A DNA stretch of 64,000 nucleotides from Poa pratensis (taxonomy: Eukaryota > Streptophyta > Magnoliopsida > Poales > Poaceae), in NCBI GenBank assembly GCA_947311845.1, contig CAMZMU010000111.1, positions 9,782,583-9,846,582 of the forward strand. The letters are read 5' to 3'. The translations under genes and the position numbers were made by a program. Below are positions 21,667-31,839 of this stretch, in pieces. Position 1 is the stretch's first letter. The number at the start of each line of letters is the position of its first letter. The notes beneath the pieces were generated by a model, which was not told where the DNA came from, made no database searches, and worked only from the letters and a program-made list of their open reading frames with translations.

Positions 21667-22200
21667 CTAAGATCCAATTGCACGGATTATCGCCGCCTTC
21701 TTGGCCGAACGACTCCCAGCGCCTCAAGATTTGCCGAGCGAAGTGAGATTTGAGCCAAGAAACCGCCAATTAGCCTTCTATCCAGACGAGCACAATTCAA
21801 GAATCACACATGCGGAGAAAATGATTCTCGAATCCAGGCCGGCGCGGCCGATTCCATCAACTGGCTGCACCTTCCAACCCCCGCTGAACTCAAATCGAGC
21901 AAAAATGCTCCGATTTCCTGCCGGCTTGGCGTCACGTCAAGCTAAAAAAAACCAACCTTTCGGAGAAACCCGCCCCAAATTGATGGAAAACTCGGCCTCG
22001 GATCGATTGGCGTATCGAATCCCGCGACAAAAGATTTCCACGAATAGCAGGGGAGAAGCGCTGGGAGGAAACGGGAAGATTTTTCGGAGGCCTTTTAAGG
22101 AAGAAGAGACTTGGTCCACCGGCCGCCGGTCCCGTCCCGATAGTTATACGGCCATACGGTAGGTCCCTTACCTACTGACCGTATAACAATGCCGTTTGGG
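21667..22200 (-). promoter_or_regulatory. 5' flank of the PP2 gene
   Basis: This is the presumed 5' UTR and promoter. On the minus strand a weak TATA-like CCTTAAAAGG lies near 22091-22100, about 430 bases before the ATG. An imperfect inverted repeat with arms GTTATACGG (22143-22151) and CCGTATAAC (22179-22187) lies just upstream. No further cis elements could be confirmed by eye. Confidence 0.35.
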
Positions 22201-23751
22201 TCCAGTTGTTTAATTTTCTTTGGCCAGATTATTTACGCGTAAGACTGGTGTGGATGTGGATAATGTAGAGTCCTGTGCACGGCTATGTTTTGCGCGGATA
22301 TGATTCGGTTGGATTTGGATTAAGTTTATTTTTTAGGGGATGATTCGAATTAAGTTGAAATCAATTTTTGCAATTTGCATATTTTTTAAGGAAAAGAGCG
22401 CCGCGACAGTCCCATCAAAGAAACCAAAGTCTTACAAAGGTTTTTAGAGCACCCGGATAATCGACATCAGATCTCCCCGGATTTTAAGAACTGAACTAAC
22501 AAAAAGGAAAACATCGCCACAAAGAGACATTTACACCACAACACGCTACACCAGAGTAGAATGACACATAAGATGCGCCTTTTTTCTACGAGGAGGAAGT
22601 GATTAGTCCATAGGAACAACCTTCTGTATATGACCGGGTTGATTTTCCACGTTGTAGCTTCATCACCACATGACTTGACTTGTCCGCTCTCTAGCCGACA
22701 ATGGTGAAGATTCGCAACATAAAGCGTAAAACCGCGTCACGACTGAAACCAAAAGCCCTTGAAGAACCACCATGACTCCGAACAACTTTGAGCAACATAT
22801 CCTCCACTCATGCGGCTAGAAGGAGGCGGCTAGTGGATGGAAGGATCCGACCAGGCCTTAATAAGATGCCGCCAATTGCATACATTGCCCCGGACGTTCA
22901 CTCCCAAGGAGGGGATCAATTCCAACTCTGCAAGCCGCTTCGATGACCCCTTGAGAAACTTAGACAATGCCTCCAAGGAGGGAATGACGACAAGGTTGCT
23001 TCGTCAGATCTAGGGTTTCCTCTGTTGCTCGAGTAAGGGAAAGCATAGTCCGGGCCATGACGAAGCCTCCAAGGAGGGGGCGGCACGTGGCCGTCGATGT
23101 CGTCAGCGTGAAGCAGGGATTTTTGCCGGCCCGACCATGAACCCAGCGAGGTCCACCGAAGTTGTGGAGTGATAACTTTGATATATTCGGCATGTTGGAG
23201 TGATGTAGAGGAGTGAGAAAATGCATGTGACTCGAGCCAGATCACCCTTTGTTTTGGTGTGCCAATCAACTCAATGTCGGGATTCAACTCGGATTGGTGG
23301 TAGTATCAGGAAGTTTTGGGTTTCCATTTCAAAGGTTGTGTGTTCACGCTCATCTGGGACCAAGCATCATAGTTGAAAGCTCAAAGTAGTTTTTTTTACT
23401 TTTCTAGAAATGCACTAGATTTTTCTAAAAATATATGATAACGATATTATTCTGAAAAAAAATTAATGATGCTATTTTCATTTGATGAGTAATGAAATTT
23501 TGTTACAGATTATATGTCATTCCATAAGGTCCTCTCTGTTTCTAATGATTCTAAAAGCACGGGTATTTTATAAAAGTTTGTTTGATTGCCTAGAGAAAAA
23601 AACGAAGAACTCTTTCAAGAGGTATGGATGGACAATTTTTTCTCTCTACAAAATGCAATGCAAGGGAATCCAACTAAACATGTAGCTAGCTAGAACACGT
23701 TTGTTGCCGCCGGTATAAGTAAATCATACAGGTTAATAAGGCTTCATCCTG
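22201..23751. other. Unclassified intergenic sequence
   Basis: No gene is supported. From about 22385 to 23390 the composition becomes GC-richer, with short phrases such as CGACATCAGATCTCCCCGGA, CTCCAAGGAGGG (twice) and CCATGACTCCGAACAAC. These are typical of degraded grass retroelement or LINE-like 3' sequence, but I cannot assign a family. 23395-23700 is AT-rich and featureless. Confidence 0.4.
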
Positions 23752-24140
23752 TTTCCAGGGAACGCATATTTCTCTTTGCTGATTACGTGGTGCATGCATG
23801 TTCCATGCCAGTGCATAAGCTGCAAACTTTCAACGCTCATCGACCGACAGGGAAACGAAAATATATTCGCACGAGGTGCACCTCCGCCATGTGCAGCGGC
23901 GAACAGGATCGAACAGAAGAACTACTTAAAGCGAAATCCTACGTAGTGACATATGCACGTTAGTCTACTCACGCATCATTTGGTAGGCTACTTTTATTGC
24001 TACACTAGCGAAAAGCTAGCTTACATTAATTAGTTCTTCCTCCATATCTTAATATAAGACGTTTTTGTAGGTTAAACTTAGCTACCAAAACGTTTTATAT
24101 TTTGTTACAGAGGAAGTAGCACCGAGCTGGATGACATGTT
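23752..24140 (+). repeat. Direct duplication, copy 1 (carries a Stowaway MITE)
   Basis: This shares long matches with 25288-25600: TTGCTGATTACGTG.TGCATG, CTGCAAACTTTCAACGCTCA, ACCTCCGCCATGTGCA, GTTAGTCTACTC, CGAGCTGGATG.CATG. The copies are diverged (roughly 15-20% by eye). Copy 1 contains a MITE at 24031-24118 that copy 2 lacks. Confidence 0.75.
24031..24118. mobile_element. Stowaway-type MITE
   Basis: The element is about 88 bp and begins TAGTTCTTCCTCCATATCTT, followed by AATATAAGACGTTTT. It ends ACGTTTTATATTTTGTTACA followed by GAGGAAGTA, so the ends are imperfect inverted repeats. The motif with TAAGACGTTTT is characteristic of Triticeae Stowaway (Tc1/Mariner-derived) MITEs. TA dinucleotides at 24031-24032 and 24117-24118 are the expected target duplication. 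Confidence 0.75.
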
Positions 24141-25287
24141 TCAAAAGATGCGAAGGGTGACAAAAATGTCTCATACATACAAATCAAATTCAATAGTTTT
24201 AACAGATATGCCGACCATAATAGTGAGAAGACACATCTAAACTAGTTGTGCATTCTTTCAATATGGTAGGCCATCTGCTGGAGACATTGCCGCATATTAA
24301 TCATTTGCATGTGAAACAATGCAAAACAGTGAAAATCATAATTGGGGTCCTCGTAGTAAGATTCATATATACAGAATTCAGAAATCAATGAGACGATACC
24401 ACCATTCCAAGAAAAAAAGATGATTCCCGTGACACATGTGGTGCAATGTTTAAACCCTGCGCCACCTGTTGGGTATTAAACCCTAACTAACGAAATCTTT
24501 CTGTCAATCTTGATGCATGCCTAAACCTAGACCAAATCGACGACTACGACCGAAAATCGAACCATTCACACACGTTGAACTTTACACACATGTAGATCTA
24601 CCTTGCATGTGATGCTAAGCAGCGAAATCGATTTTGATACGCAGATCTACGAGGCATGCGAGGGGGTTGGAGATCATACCACCATGGACGAAGGCCTCCA
24701 GCTTCGATGGGATGCCGCGAGGTCGTTGGTGTCGCTGAAGATTCTAACCGTCGACAAAGGCGGAGGAGATGGCCGGCCTTCGTCTTCCGCCGAAAGATGG
24801 TCGTCGCGTTGCTCCCGGTGTGTCGGTCTAAGAGAAACCACCAACGGAGAGAGGAGACAAGTGAGTGGGGTGGAAGGGGACAGTCAGCTGTGGGGGGATT
24901 TTACGACACATGTTTCCGAAACGACGCATCTTGTTCCACCCTTCCCGCGTGTCCATCCGTGTACCATTTTTCGCTCATACAAAAATAACTCCTTGGAAAC
25001 GGTCGATTCGGCCGGTCATTCAAAGCCAACTTTTGGGTTGTTTTAAGTTTCGCAATGTTTGGCCCATACAGACAAACAACCCAATTTACATCCACGGGAC
25101 CTATATGGAGCCGATGCGAGTGACCAAACACGCATACGAAGCTTCTTTCCATTATAGTTTTCTTCGCTGGTTGTTTTTGATTGATACTCCGTTTATGTTT
25201 ATTGAGATGTAAACTATGAACTACGAAGACGTTACAATAAAAACTGTGTGCATCAATCGATGGGTTTTCTACCCTTTTCGTTTTTTC
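24141..25287. other. Sequence between the two duplication copies
   Basis: No gene is supported. The ORF at 24603-25046 has no recognisable domain. It runs through a stretch (24480-25040) starting AAACCCTAACTAACGAAATC that looks like the remnant of an intron, LTR or UTR. Confidence 0.4.
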
Positions 25288-25600
25288 CCCGTTTCCAGCC
25301 AATGGAAGAAATGTTTTTGCCTTGCTGATTACGTGATGCATGCATGTTCCACGCCCAGTGGGTAGGCTGCAAACTTTCAACGCTCATCGACACCGGGAAA
25401 TGAAAATCTATGCGCGCGAGGTGTACCTCCGCCATGTGCATCAATATCGAACAGGAACAGAAGAACTAGTGAAAGCGAGTTCCTATGGAGTGACATGCAT
25501 GTTAGTCTACTCGCGCCAGAAACTATTTGGTAGGTTAATCATATTGCCACACTAGCCAGACAGCTTATCGTACTAGCATCGAGCTGGATGGCATGCGGAT
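25288..25600 (+). repeat. Direct duplication, copy 2
   Basis: This is the partner of 23752-24140, in the same orientation and without the Stowaway insertion. The spacing (about 1.5 kb) suggests a local tandem duplication whose intervening DNA has since diverged, or two fragments of the same dispersed repeat. Confidence 0.75.
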
Positions 25601-25838
25601 TTTCAGGGTGAAATGCTGGCCACATCGATCGGCCGATCGTCAAGAAACATGTAGTGCACGTACGGAGTGTCTGTCGATCCACAGAAACCTCCGCAAATTC
25701 GCCCCTGTACGTCGCGCCAGCTTGCTGGTTGGTTCTTATCAAGATCGAGCTCGCCCAGATCGCAGAAAATTCTTTGTTTAGTCTTGCAAGACGAGAAACT
25801 AAAGATTCGTTGCTGTATATCCAACGAAAGATTCGCTA

Positions 25839-28132
25839 GGAGCCTGTTTGGTTAGTCGCATAGCCTCCAAACAGGCCACGGAGATGCAAAAGTGGGCCGT
25901 TTAGTTGCTCGGAACATGAGTTGCCCCGAACACGCACGAACCTCAAAGCAACTCTCAGCTAGGATCTGGAGGAACGGTCGATTCAACCATTTTTCCAAAG
26001 TCAGGTTTGGGAGAGCTACATCGAGGGGGGGCGCGAAACGCGGCCGTGCACAGGGATGCAGGCAGGGAGATGACGGGAGACGAAAAATTGGTCCAGCGTC
26101 GAGGCAAAGCTATGCTCACCACCTCTTTTAATCGGTCACCTCGAGCAGAAGGACAAATTTCCATTATTTCAGCACCGAGGAAGGCGGCGGCGACGGGGAC
26201 GATTTAGATCTGAGCCACAGCAGAGCGGCGGCTTAGATCTTGGGAGGCTACGACGACGGCGAGGCGACAGCGGCACTGCTACGACGAGGATCAAGAGCTC
26301 TGGATCCCGGACCAAGATGTGACACTTCTTCTACGGCACCGACAGGTGAAGGCCGTCTTCTCCATGGAGGTAAACACCATTCCACCTTGCTTAGGTGTAG
26401 AGTAGCAGTAGTACGTACATGTTTAGATTGCTTATGGATGTTGATGTCACTAGGACCCACAGATGCAGCTAATCGTTCAGGCAACCACACTGATAACAGT
26501 GATACTGGCATGGATGCTATTAGTCCATCATAGAGTCGTTCTTCGCAACTACAGGGAGTTAATCAGGTACGGACCATTGTTTGTCCCAAACCAAGAGAGG
26601 ATGGCCAACTTGGACTACATCTACATCAACAATGAGGTTGCGGTTGTGAACATGCTGCGAATGGGTAGAGCATCCACACATCTATGGAAGAGCAAGTAGC
26701 AATGTTCCTGTATATTGTTGGATATAACATGAGGTTCAGAGTGATTCTCATCACTTTCAGAAGATCTAGTGAGACAATTTTCAGGTATTTCAAGCAAGTC
26801 TTATATGCGGTTGGAGAGCTCAGATCAGAGATGATCAAACAACCATCAGGTCGAACGCTCAGATCAGAGATGATCAAACAACCATCAGGTCGAACTCCAA
26901 AGAAGATACGGCAAATACAGAGGTGGTATCCATATTTCAAGTTGAGCAACTCAGATTTAGTAGTTCATGTCATGCCATGAGTGTATTGTTGGGTAACATT
27001 ACATTGTGTTCATGTCAACAGGCATGTATCGGTGCAATTGATAGTACTCATGTCCGAGCAAGAGTGTCGAGGTCTCAAGCTTCAACCTATAGAGGTAGAA
27101 AGCACTACACCGGTCAGAATGTGCTTGCGCTGTTGATGTCAACCTGAAGCTCAACTATGTGCTTGTTGGTTGGGAAGAATCTTCCCATGATGCTAGTATC
27201 CTGTTTGACACCATGAGTCGACAAGATGGGATAAATATTCCAGAAGGTAAGTTCTAACTAGAAGATGTTGCATATGCATGCCACCCTGGTGTTTTTCCAC
27301 CCTTCAGGTGTACCAGGTACCATCTGAATGAGTTTAGCGGTAGGAACTACCCTGAAAATGCTCATGAATTGTTCAATCTGAGACAATATAGCCTTAGAGT
27401 TACGGTGGAGAGATCTTTTGCTGCTTTGAAGAACAAATTTTAGATCCTTGGTCAGAACTCATTCCACCTTCACACCCAAGTCAAGCTAGTCCTAGCCAGT
27501 TGCATTCTGCATAACTGGATCCTAGATATAGATGAGTATTTCCTTGATGAGAAAGATGTGGTAACAGATGGCCAGGACATGGGCCATGGTGTCGAAGCTA
27601 ATGATCAAGAAGCTTGGAATGTGCTAAGGGAGGAGTGGGCTAACTCTATGTGGGCAAATAGAGGCACTTAGAGGATCTGAGGAAGAAGAAGAAGAAGAAG
27701 AAGAAGTAACCACGATGATCTGTTCGCTTTACCTCTAGAACTTGTCCCTTAACCGGTATGTGCGATAAAAACATTTATTTGGTAGTAGCTTGGAGAACAT
27801 GTATGACCTCATGAACTGTTATTTGCTAGTATCTAGGGCTGAAACATTGGTATGCTTGTGAAAATGACTATGATGATCTGTTATGCGTGTTAAGGTCACA
27901 ACTGCTGGGAAGAGGTGACCGGAACCAAGGTCTTTTAGCAACCAAACAACGGGTAATTGGTTGTCTGATACGCAGCCATGCAACCAAACAACAGGGTATA
28001 GTAAACTTGCTCCCACGGAAATGGGCCTGGCTCCCTCTTTAGGGCAACCAAACGGGCTATACAACGTCCCTCAGGCCCTGCGGAGTCACGGATGCAAATG
28101 GCACAAAATCTATGCAGGTAACCAAACACGCC
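25839..28132 (+). mobile_element. PIF/Harbinger DNA transposon, degraded
   Basis: The left end reads GGAGCCTGTTTGGTTAGTCG. The right end, reverse-complemented, reads GGCGTGTTTGGTTACCTGCA; both continue with a CATAG match, so they form terminal inverted repeats. Flanking CTA at 25836-25838 and 28133-28135 is the three-base target duplication typical of the superfamily. Inside is a transposase pseudogene (about 26463-27671). The subterminal 27930-28080 carries several further CAACCAAAC motifs. No separate Myb-like second ORF was recognised, so the copy is not autonomous. Confidence 0.85.
26463..27671 (+). pseudogene. Harbinger transposase (DDE_Tnp_4-type nuclease), broken
   Basis: The protein follows the family in order: NMLRMGRA; EEQVAMFLYIVGYN.RFRVI; FRRSSETIFRYFKQVLYAVGEL; RWYPYFK; then the catalytic blocks CIGAIDSTHVRARV (first D), GRKHYTGQNVLA, SSHDASIL (second D), CTRYHLNEFSGRNYPENAHELFN, and RVTVERSFAALKNKF (E). 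The catalytic D, D, E residues are still readable. The gene is dead: frames change near 26690, across the probable intron at about 26941-27021 (acceptor CAACAG present, donor out of phase) and near 27135. Stops lie at about 27256 and after KNKF (about 27440). A 39-bp in-frame tandem duplication sits at 26819-26896. A (GAA)n tract follows the stop at 27671. Confidence 0.85.
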
Positions 28133-28198
28133 CTACCTGACTACGTATGCGCGCGTGCTCGTGTCCGCTTCGCCCCACGCCAAACGAAATCAGCTAAT

Positions 28199-28302
28199 AG
28201 TTGCACCCAGCGGTTGCGCTCACAAGAGGGACACCAATGGATCTTCTAGTTGGGCACTGTATCTGCATGTAACGTCGTCACGTTGAAACAACTCGATGTG
28301 AG
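28199..28302 (+). repeat. Left flank of element C, homologous to 51431-51562
   Basis: The segment from GTTGCACCCAGCGGTTGCGC to GAAACAACTCGATGT matches 51431-51562, with insertions in the latter. Element C begins directly after it. Confidence 0.75.
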
Positions 28303-29900
28303 TGATACGTCTAAAACGTATCTATCTTTTTTGATGTTCCATGCCTGTTATATATTGATTACCACATGTTTATCTTACACTTTATATCATTTTTATTCAT
28401 TTTCTAGGACTAACCTATTAACAAGATGCCACAGTGCCAGTTCCTGTTTTCTGCTGTCTTTTTGTTCTAGAAAAACTCTTCTGGAAATATTTTCGGAATC
28501 AGACGTCAATTTAACTGATTTATTTCTGGACCGAGACGAAGCAGCTGCCTGAAGGAGAAGCCCAGGAAGCAGCCGAGGGAGGCAGGCGGGCCCACGGCGC
28601 GGCCTAGGGTGGGCCCGTGCCCCCAGGCCGCCTGGTGCCCTCCGACGCCGCCCTTTCGCCTATAAATCACATCTATTCGGGAAACCCTAGACACCCGAGC
28701 AAAAATCCAAGAAAAGTTTCGACGCCGCCGTCATCGTCAACCCTAGTTCGGGAGGGTTTCTGCAGTTCTTTCCGACACCTTGCCGGAGGGGAAATCATCA
28801 CCGGAGGGCTCTACATCGTCATGCCTGCCTCCGGAGTGATGCGCGAGTAGTTCTTCACGGGACTACGAGTCCATAGCAGTAGCTAGTTGGTAGTCTCTCC
28901 ACCTTGTGCTATCATGTTTAGATCTTGTGAGCTGCTTATCATGATCAAGATCATCTTTATGTAATGCTATATGTTGTATTTGCTGGTATCCGAGGAATTG
29001 TGAAGTTATGATCAAGTTTGTTCATGTATTTATATCATGTTTTATCTATGTTCCTGCATGCTCTCCGTTGTTAATAGATGCTTTGGCCAATTAAATGCTA
29101 ATGACTGCAAGAGGGGGTATTTATGCTAGATAGTGGGTTCATGCCTCTAGAAGCATGGGCTTGATTGACAGAAACAACTAAGGTTGTAGATGTGATGTTG
29201 CCACTAGGGATAAAATAACCGATGCTTAGCTTAAGGGTACTGCTGTTAAGTCTAATGCGTTTGTTTACATTACACACTTTGCTTAATGTTATAATTTGTT
29301 GCTTGCAACTTAATACTCACGGGAGACCCGGAAGCTATCTCTTGAGTGGATTATGAGTCATAGATGCAGCTAGTAAGCAGTCTATGTATATTGTTGTAAT
29401 GCCCAATAGATCTAACAATGAACATGTTCTTATCATATATTGCATTGTCATGCGTTTGCACTTTGTCAATTACCCAGCTGTAATTTGTCTACCCAACATG
29501 TATGCATATCTGTCTTATGGAGAGACACCACTAGTGAACTGTGGACCCCGGTCCTTTATTCCACACTGATACAAACACCGTTTTTACCACGCTCTACAAT
29601 TGTTTACTCGCTGTTCCTTTTTGTGTTCATCATCATATTCCACACCATACGTTTAATCCTTTGTATTCAGCAAGCCGGGGAGATTGAAAACCTTCCTATT
29701 TCGTTGGGGCAAAGTACTTTGATTGTGTTGTGTGCAGGTCCACGTCAGTAATCGTAAACGGCGCCGCTGACACCTTTCTGAAGCTCTCCCAATTACTACT
29801 GGTACGATAAACCTTGGTAGATTCAAGGGAAAACTTGCTGCTGACTACATTATACCTTCCTCTTGGTGTCTCCCAACGAACGTGTGTTTCCACGTCATCA
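28303..29900 (+). repeat. Element C, 5' LTR
   Basis: The TATA box CTATAAATCA is at about 28660-28669, followed by AAACCCTAGACAC, the probable 5' end of the transcript. Small ORFs inside (for example 29440-29751) recur in the other LTR and are incidental. Confidence 0.9.
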
Positions 29901-29911
29901 AGCATATTTTC

Positions 29912-29929
29912 TGGCGCCGTTGCCGGGGA
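29912..29929 (+). other. Primer-binding site of element C
   Basis: TGGCGCCGTTGCCGGGGA begins 11 bases after the LTR, as in A and B. Confidence 0.85.
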
Positions 29930-30107
29930 ATTGGAAGCTACAGCAAGGGGAGTTAGACCCACCATTCTTTTTACTTTGTTTTTGTCTTGCTTAGTTTATT
30001 TTTATTTTATCTTGTTTGCTTTTAAAATCAAAAACCACAAAAAAATTAAATTTCAGCACCTAGTTTATTTCGGTTTGTTATTATGTCTAGTTGTTTACTT
30101 GTTATCA

Positions 30108-31045
30108 ATGGCTTCTTTCTTTGAAACAAAATCTTATTGGCAAGGTGGGTTCACGGAGGAACAACAAAAATATTATAAAGAATACCACTTGTCTCAAAAA
30201 GGGGTATATTTATGGGAACAAATAAATACATTGAATGGTTTGGCTAAAAACTTTTCCTCTACATATGATGAATCATGGTGCCTTAATGAATCATTTTGCT
30301 GTAGGAGGCATAAACACCTCTCTTTCCAATGTGATTATAATGATAATTAAATATTGGCTTCTTATGCTAAAGGAAACTATGACTTTGATAATCTTGAACA
30401 AATTGAAGAATTTGTTGTTTTTATGGGTGCCTATGAAATTACTACTTTGCTTAAGAGTATTGATGATGCTTCTTACAAATCTGAAAATTTTGCTATACTT
30501 GGATATTGCCTTGAGTATTACAATGATAATCCTTATATTACTGAATATCTTGAGAAAACTTATTCTCGAGAATATCTTGAGAAATATCTCCTTTTGATAA
30601 ATTTGAAGTAACAAATTCCTTGACTCAAGAAAAAGAAGAGATAACAGAAAGTAAAAATGTGCTCCCTACTGTTATATATGATAATGCTCTTGATGATGGT
30701 CCTATATTGCCTGATGATATTAATTATACTGCTATTGTCAAAAGTGGGTTTAATGACCCCACTGTTTTTTAGCTTAATAAAAACTATGTGTTTGTAGATC
30801 ATGAAAAGCATGCTTTATGTGATAGTTATATTGTTGAGTTTGTTCATGATGCTACTGAAAGTTATTATGAGAGAGGAAAATATGGTTGTAAAAGTTTTCA
30901 AGTCACTAAAACACCTCTCTTTATGTTGAAAGTTTTGAAGTTGCATTTGTTTCATTTTCCTGTGCTAGTTGCTTTATGCTTCAATAATTTATTTTATTAC
31001 AAGATTCCTTTGCTTAGGAAGTGGGTTAGACTTAAATGTGTTTGA
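30108..31045 (+). pseudogene. Remnant of the A/B-type gag-related ORF in element C
   Basis: An ATG at 30108 opens MASFFETKSYWQGGF and leads to a Cys/His cluster (CLNESFCCRRHKHLSFQC), a divergent zinc knuckle. A TAA at 30348-30350 interrupts. The frame is open again to 30611 (NYDFDNLEQIEEF...EYLEKTYSREYLEKY). A further frame, 30788-31045, holds the family C-terminus: HEKHALCDSYIVEFVHDATE, YYERGKYG, the hydrophobic LFMLKVLKLHLFHFPVLVAL and RKWVRLKC. The large gag domain seen in B is absent. The copy is inactive. Confidence 0.7.
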
Positions 31046-31346
31046 TATTTGCCTCTTGATGATCTCTTTTGTTTTTCAACTCTTATTCTTATGAGAGCAT
31101 CATTAAAATCTTTTAGCCTAGCTAAAAGGCATTAAAGAAAGCGCTTTTGGGAGGCAACCCATTATCTTTTGTTTTCAGTTGTTATTTGTCAAGGAGTTTG
31201 CTTACTTCTGTAACAACTCCTTCGTATCTTTTATTTTCGTTTTTTTGTGCCAAGAAGAGTCTCTAATAGCAAGATATGCTATAAGTTTTATTTGCTGTCC
31301 AGAAACAGATTTATGTACCTCGCGGTAAAAATTCGTGAAACATCAC
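31046..31346 (+). other. Element C noncoding region up to the D insertion
   Basis: This has the conserved block CTAGCTAAAAGGCATTAAAG followed by GGGAGGCAACCCA (about 31116-31160), as in A and B. It then carries sequence matching B to about B position 8045, where element D interrupts. Confidence 0.7.
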
Positions 31347-31801
31347 TGTCGTGGGGTCACTCTTCGACTACCCCACGGTGGGGATACCTGGGTCACGCCA
31401 AGCCTATCAGCCTTATGACGAGGGCCCAAGGAAGGCCCAAGGAGGACGACGTGCGGCCCAAGATAGTCGACGTTAGGTCATGTGACCCCAGCCATGCTTG
31501 TAAGCGCCATCGGCACCGTTCACCTGAGACCTAGCCTACCATATAAAGGCTAGGAGGGTCCTTCGTCTAGGGTACGCTCATAGCCGCCACCACAAACCCT
31601 AGCGAGATTGCCATCTCGCCATTGTAGCCACAACTCGCCATTCAATACCAGACAAGCAGGAAGTAGGGTGTTATCCTCCGGGAGCCTGAACCTGGGTAAA
31701 CGCCTTGCTTGTCAGCCGTCGTGATCACCAGCGCTCATCTCTCTCCCCTCAATCAACCCGGGGTACACAACCCAGGGATTTGCCGAGTCCACACCTCGTC
31801 A
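31347..31801 (+). repeat. Element D, 5' LTR
   Basis: This 455-bp sequence starts TGTCGTGGGGTCAC and ends CACACCTCGTCA, immediately before the primer-binding site. It carries a TATA box (CATATAAAGG, about 31540-31549). No partner LTR is in the window, so the start is inferred from the TG terminus and the break in homology with element C. Confidence 0.75.
31537..31549 (+). promoter_or_regulatory. TATA box in the D LTR
   Basis: ACCATATAAAGGC lies about 190 bases into the LTR and 290 bases before the gag ATG, the expected place for an LTR promoter. Confidence 0.5.
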
Positions 31802-31803
31802 AT

Positions 31804-31821
31804 TGGCGCCGTCTGTGGGAA
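31804..31821 (+). other. Primer-binding site of element D
   Basis: TGGCGCCGTCTGTGGGAA begins two bases after the LTR. The same 18 bases occur in E at 56042-56059, and this differs from the A/B/C site. I did not assign the tRNA. Confidence 0.8.
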
Positions 31822-31839
31822 AGAACGAGCGCTGGAACC

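Noticed and set aside
21301..22162. Plus-strand ORFs of 150 and 153 codons over the PP2 gene start
   Set aside because: They are antisense to exon 1 and the promoter of the spliced PP2 gene, with no recognisable domain.
24603..25046. 147-codon plus-strand ORF
   Set aside because: No recognisable domain, low-complexity stretches, and no splice or promoter context; not called a gene.
27681..27707. (GAA)n tract as a coding poly-Glu tail of the Harbinger transposase
   Set aside because: It follows the stop at 27669-27671 and is a simple microsatellite.
29440..29751. 103-codon ORF in the element C LTR (repeated at 47730-47978)
   Set aside because: Located inside LTR sequence, not conserved in length between the two LTRs, and no domain.
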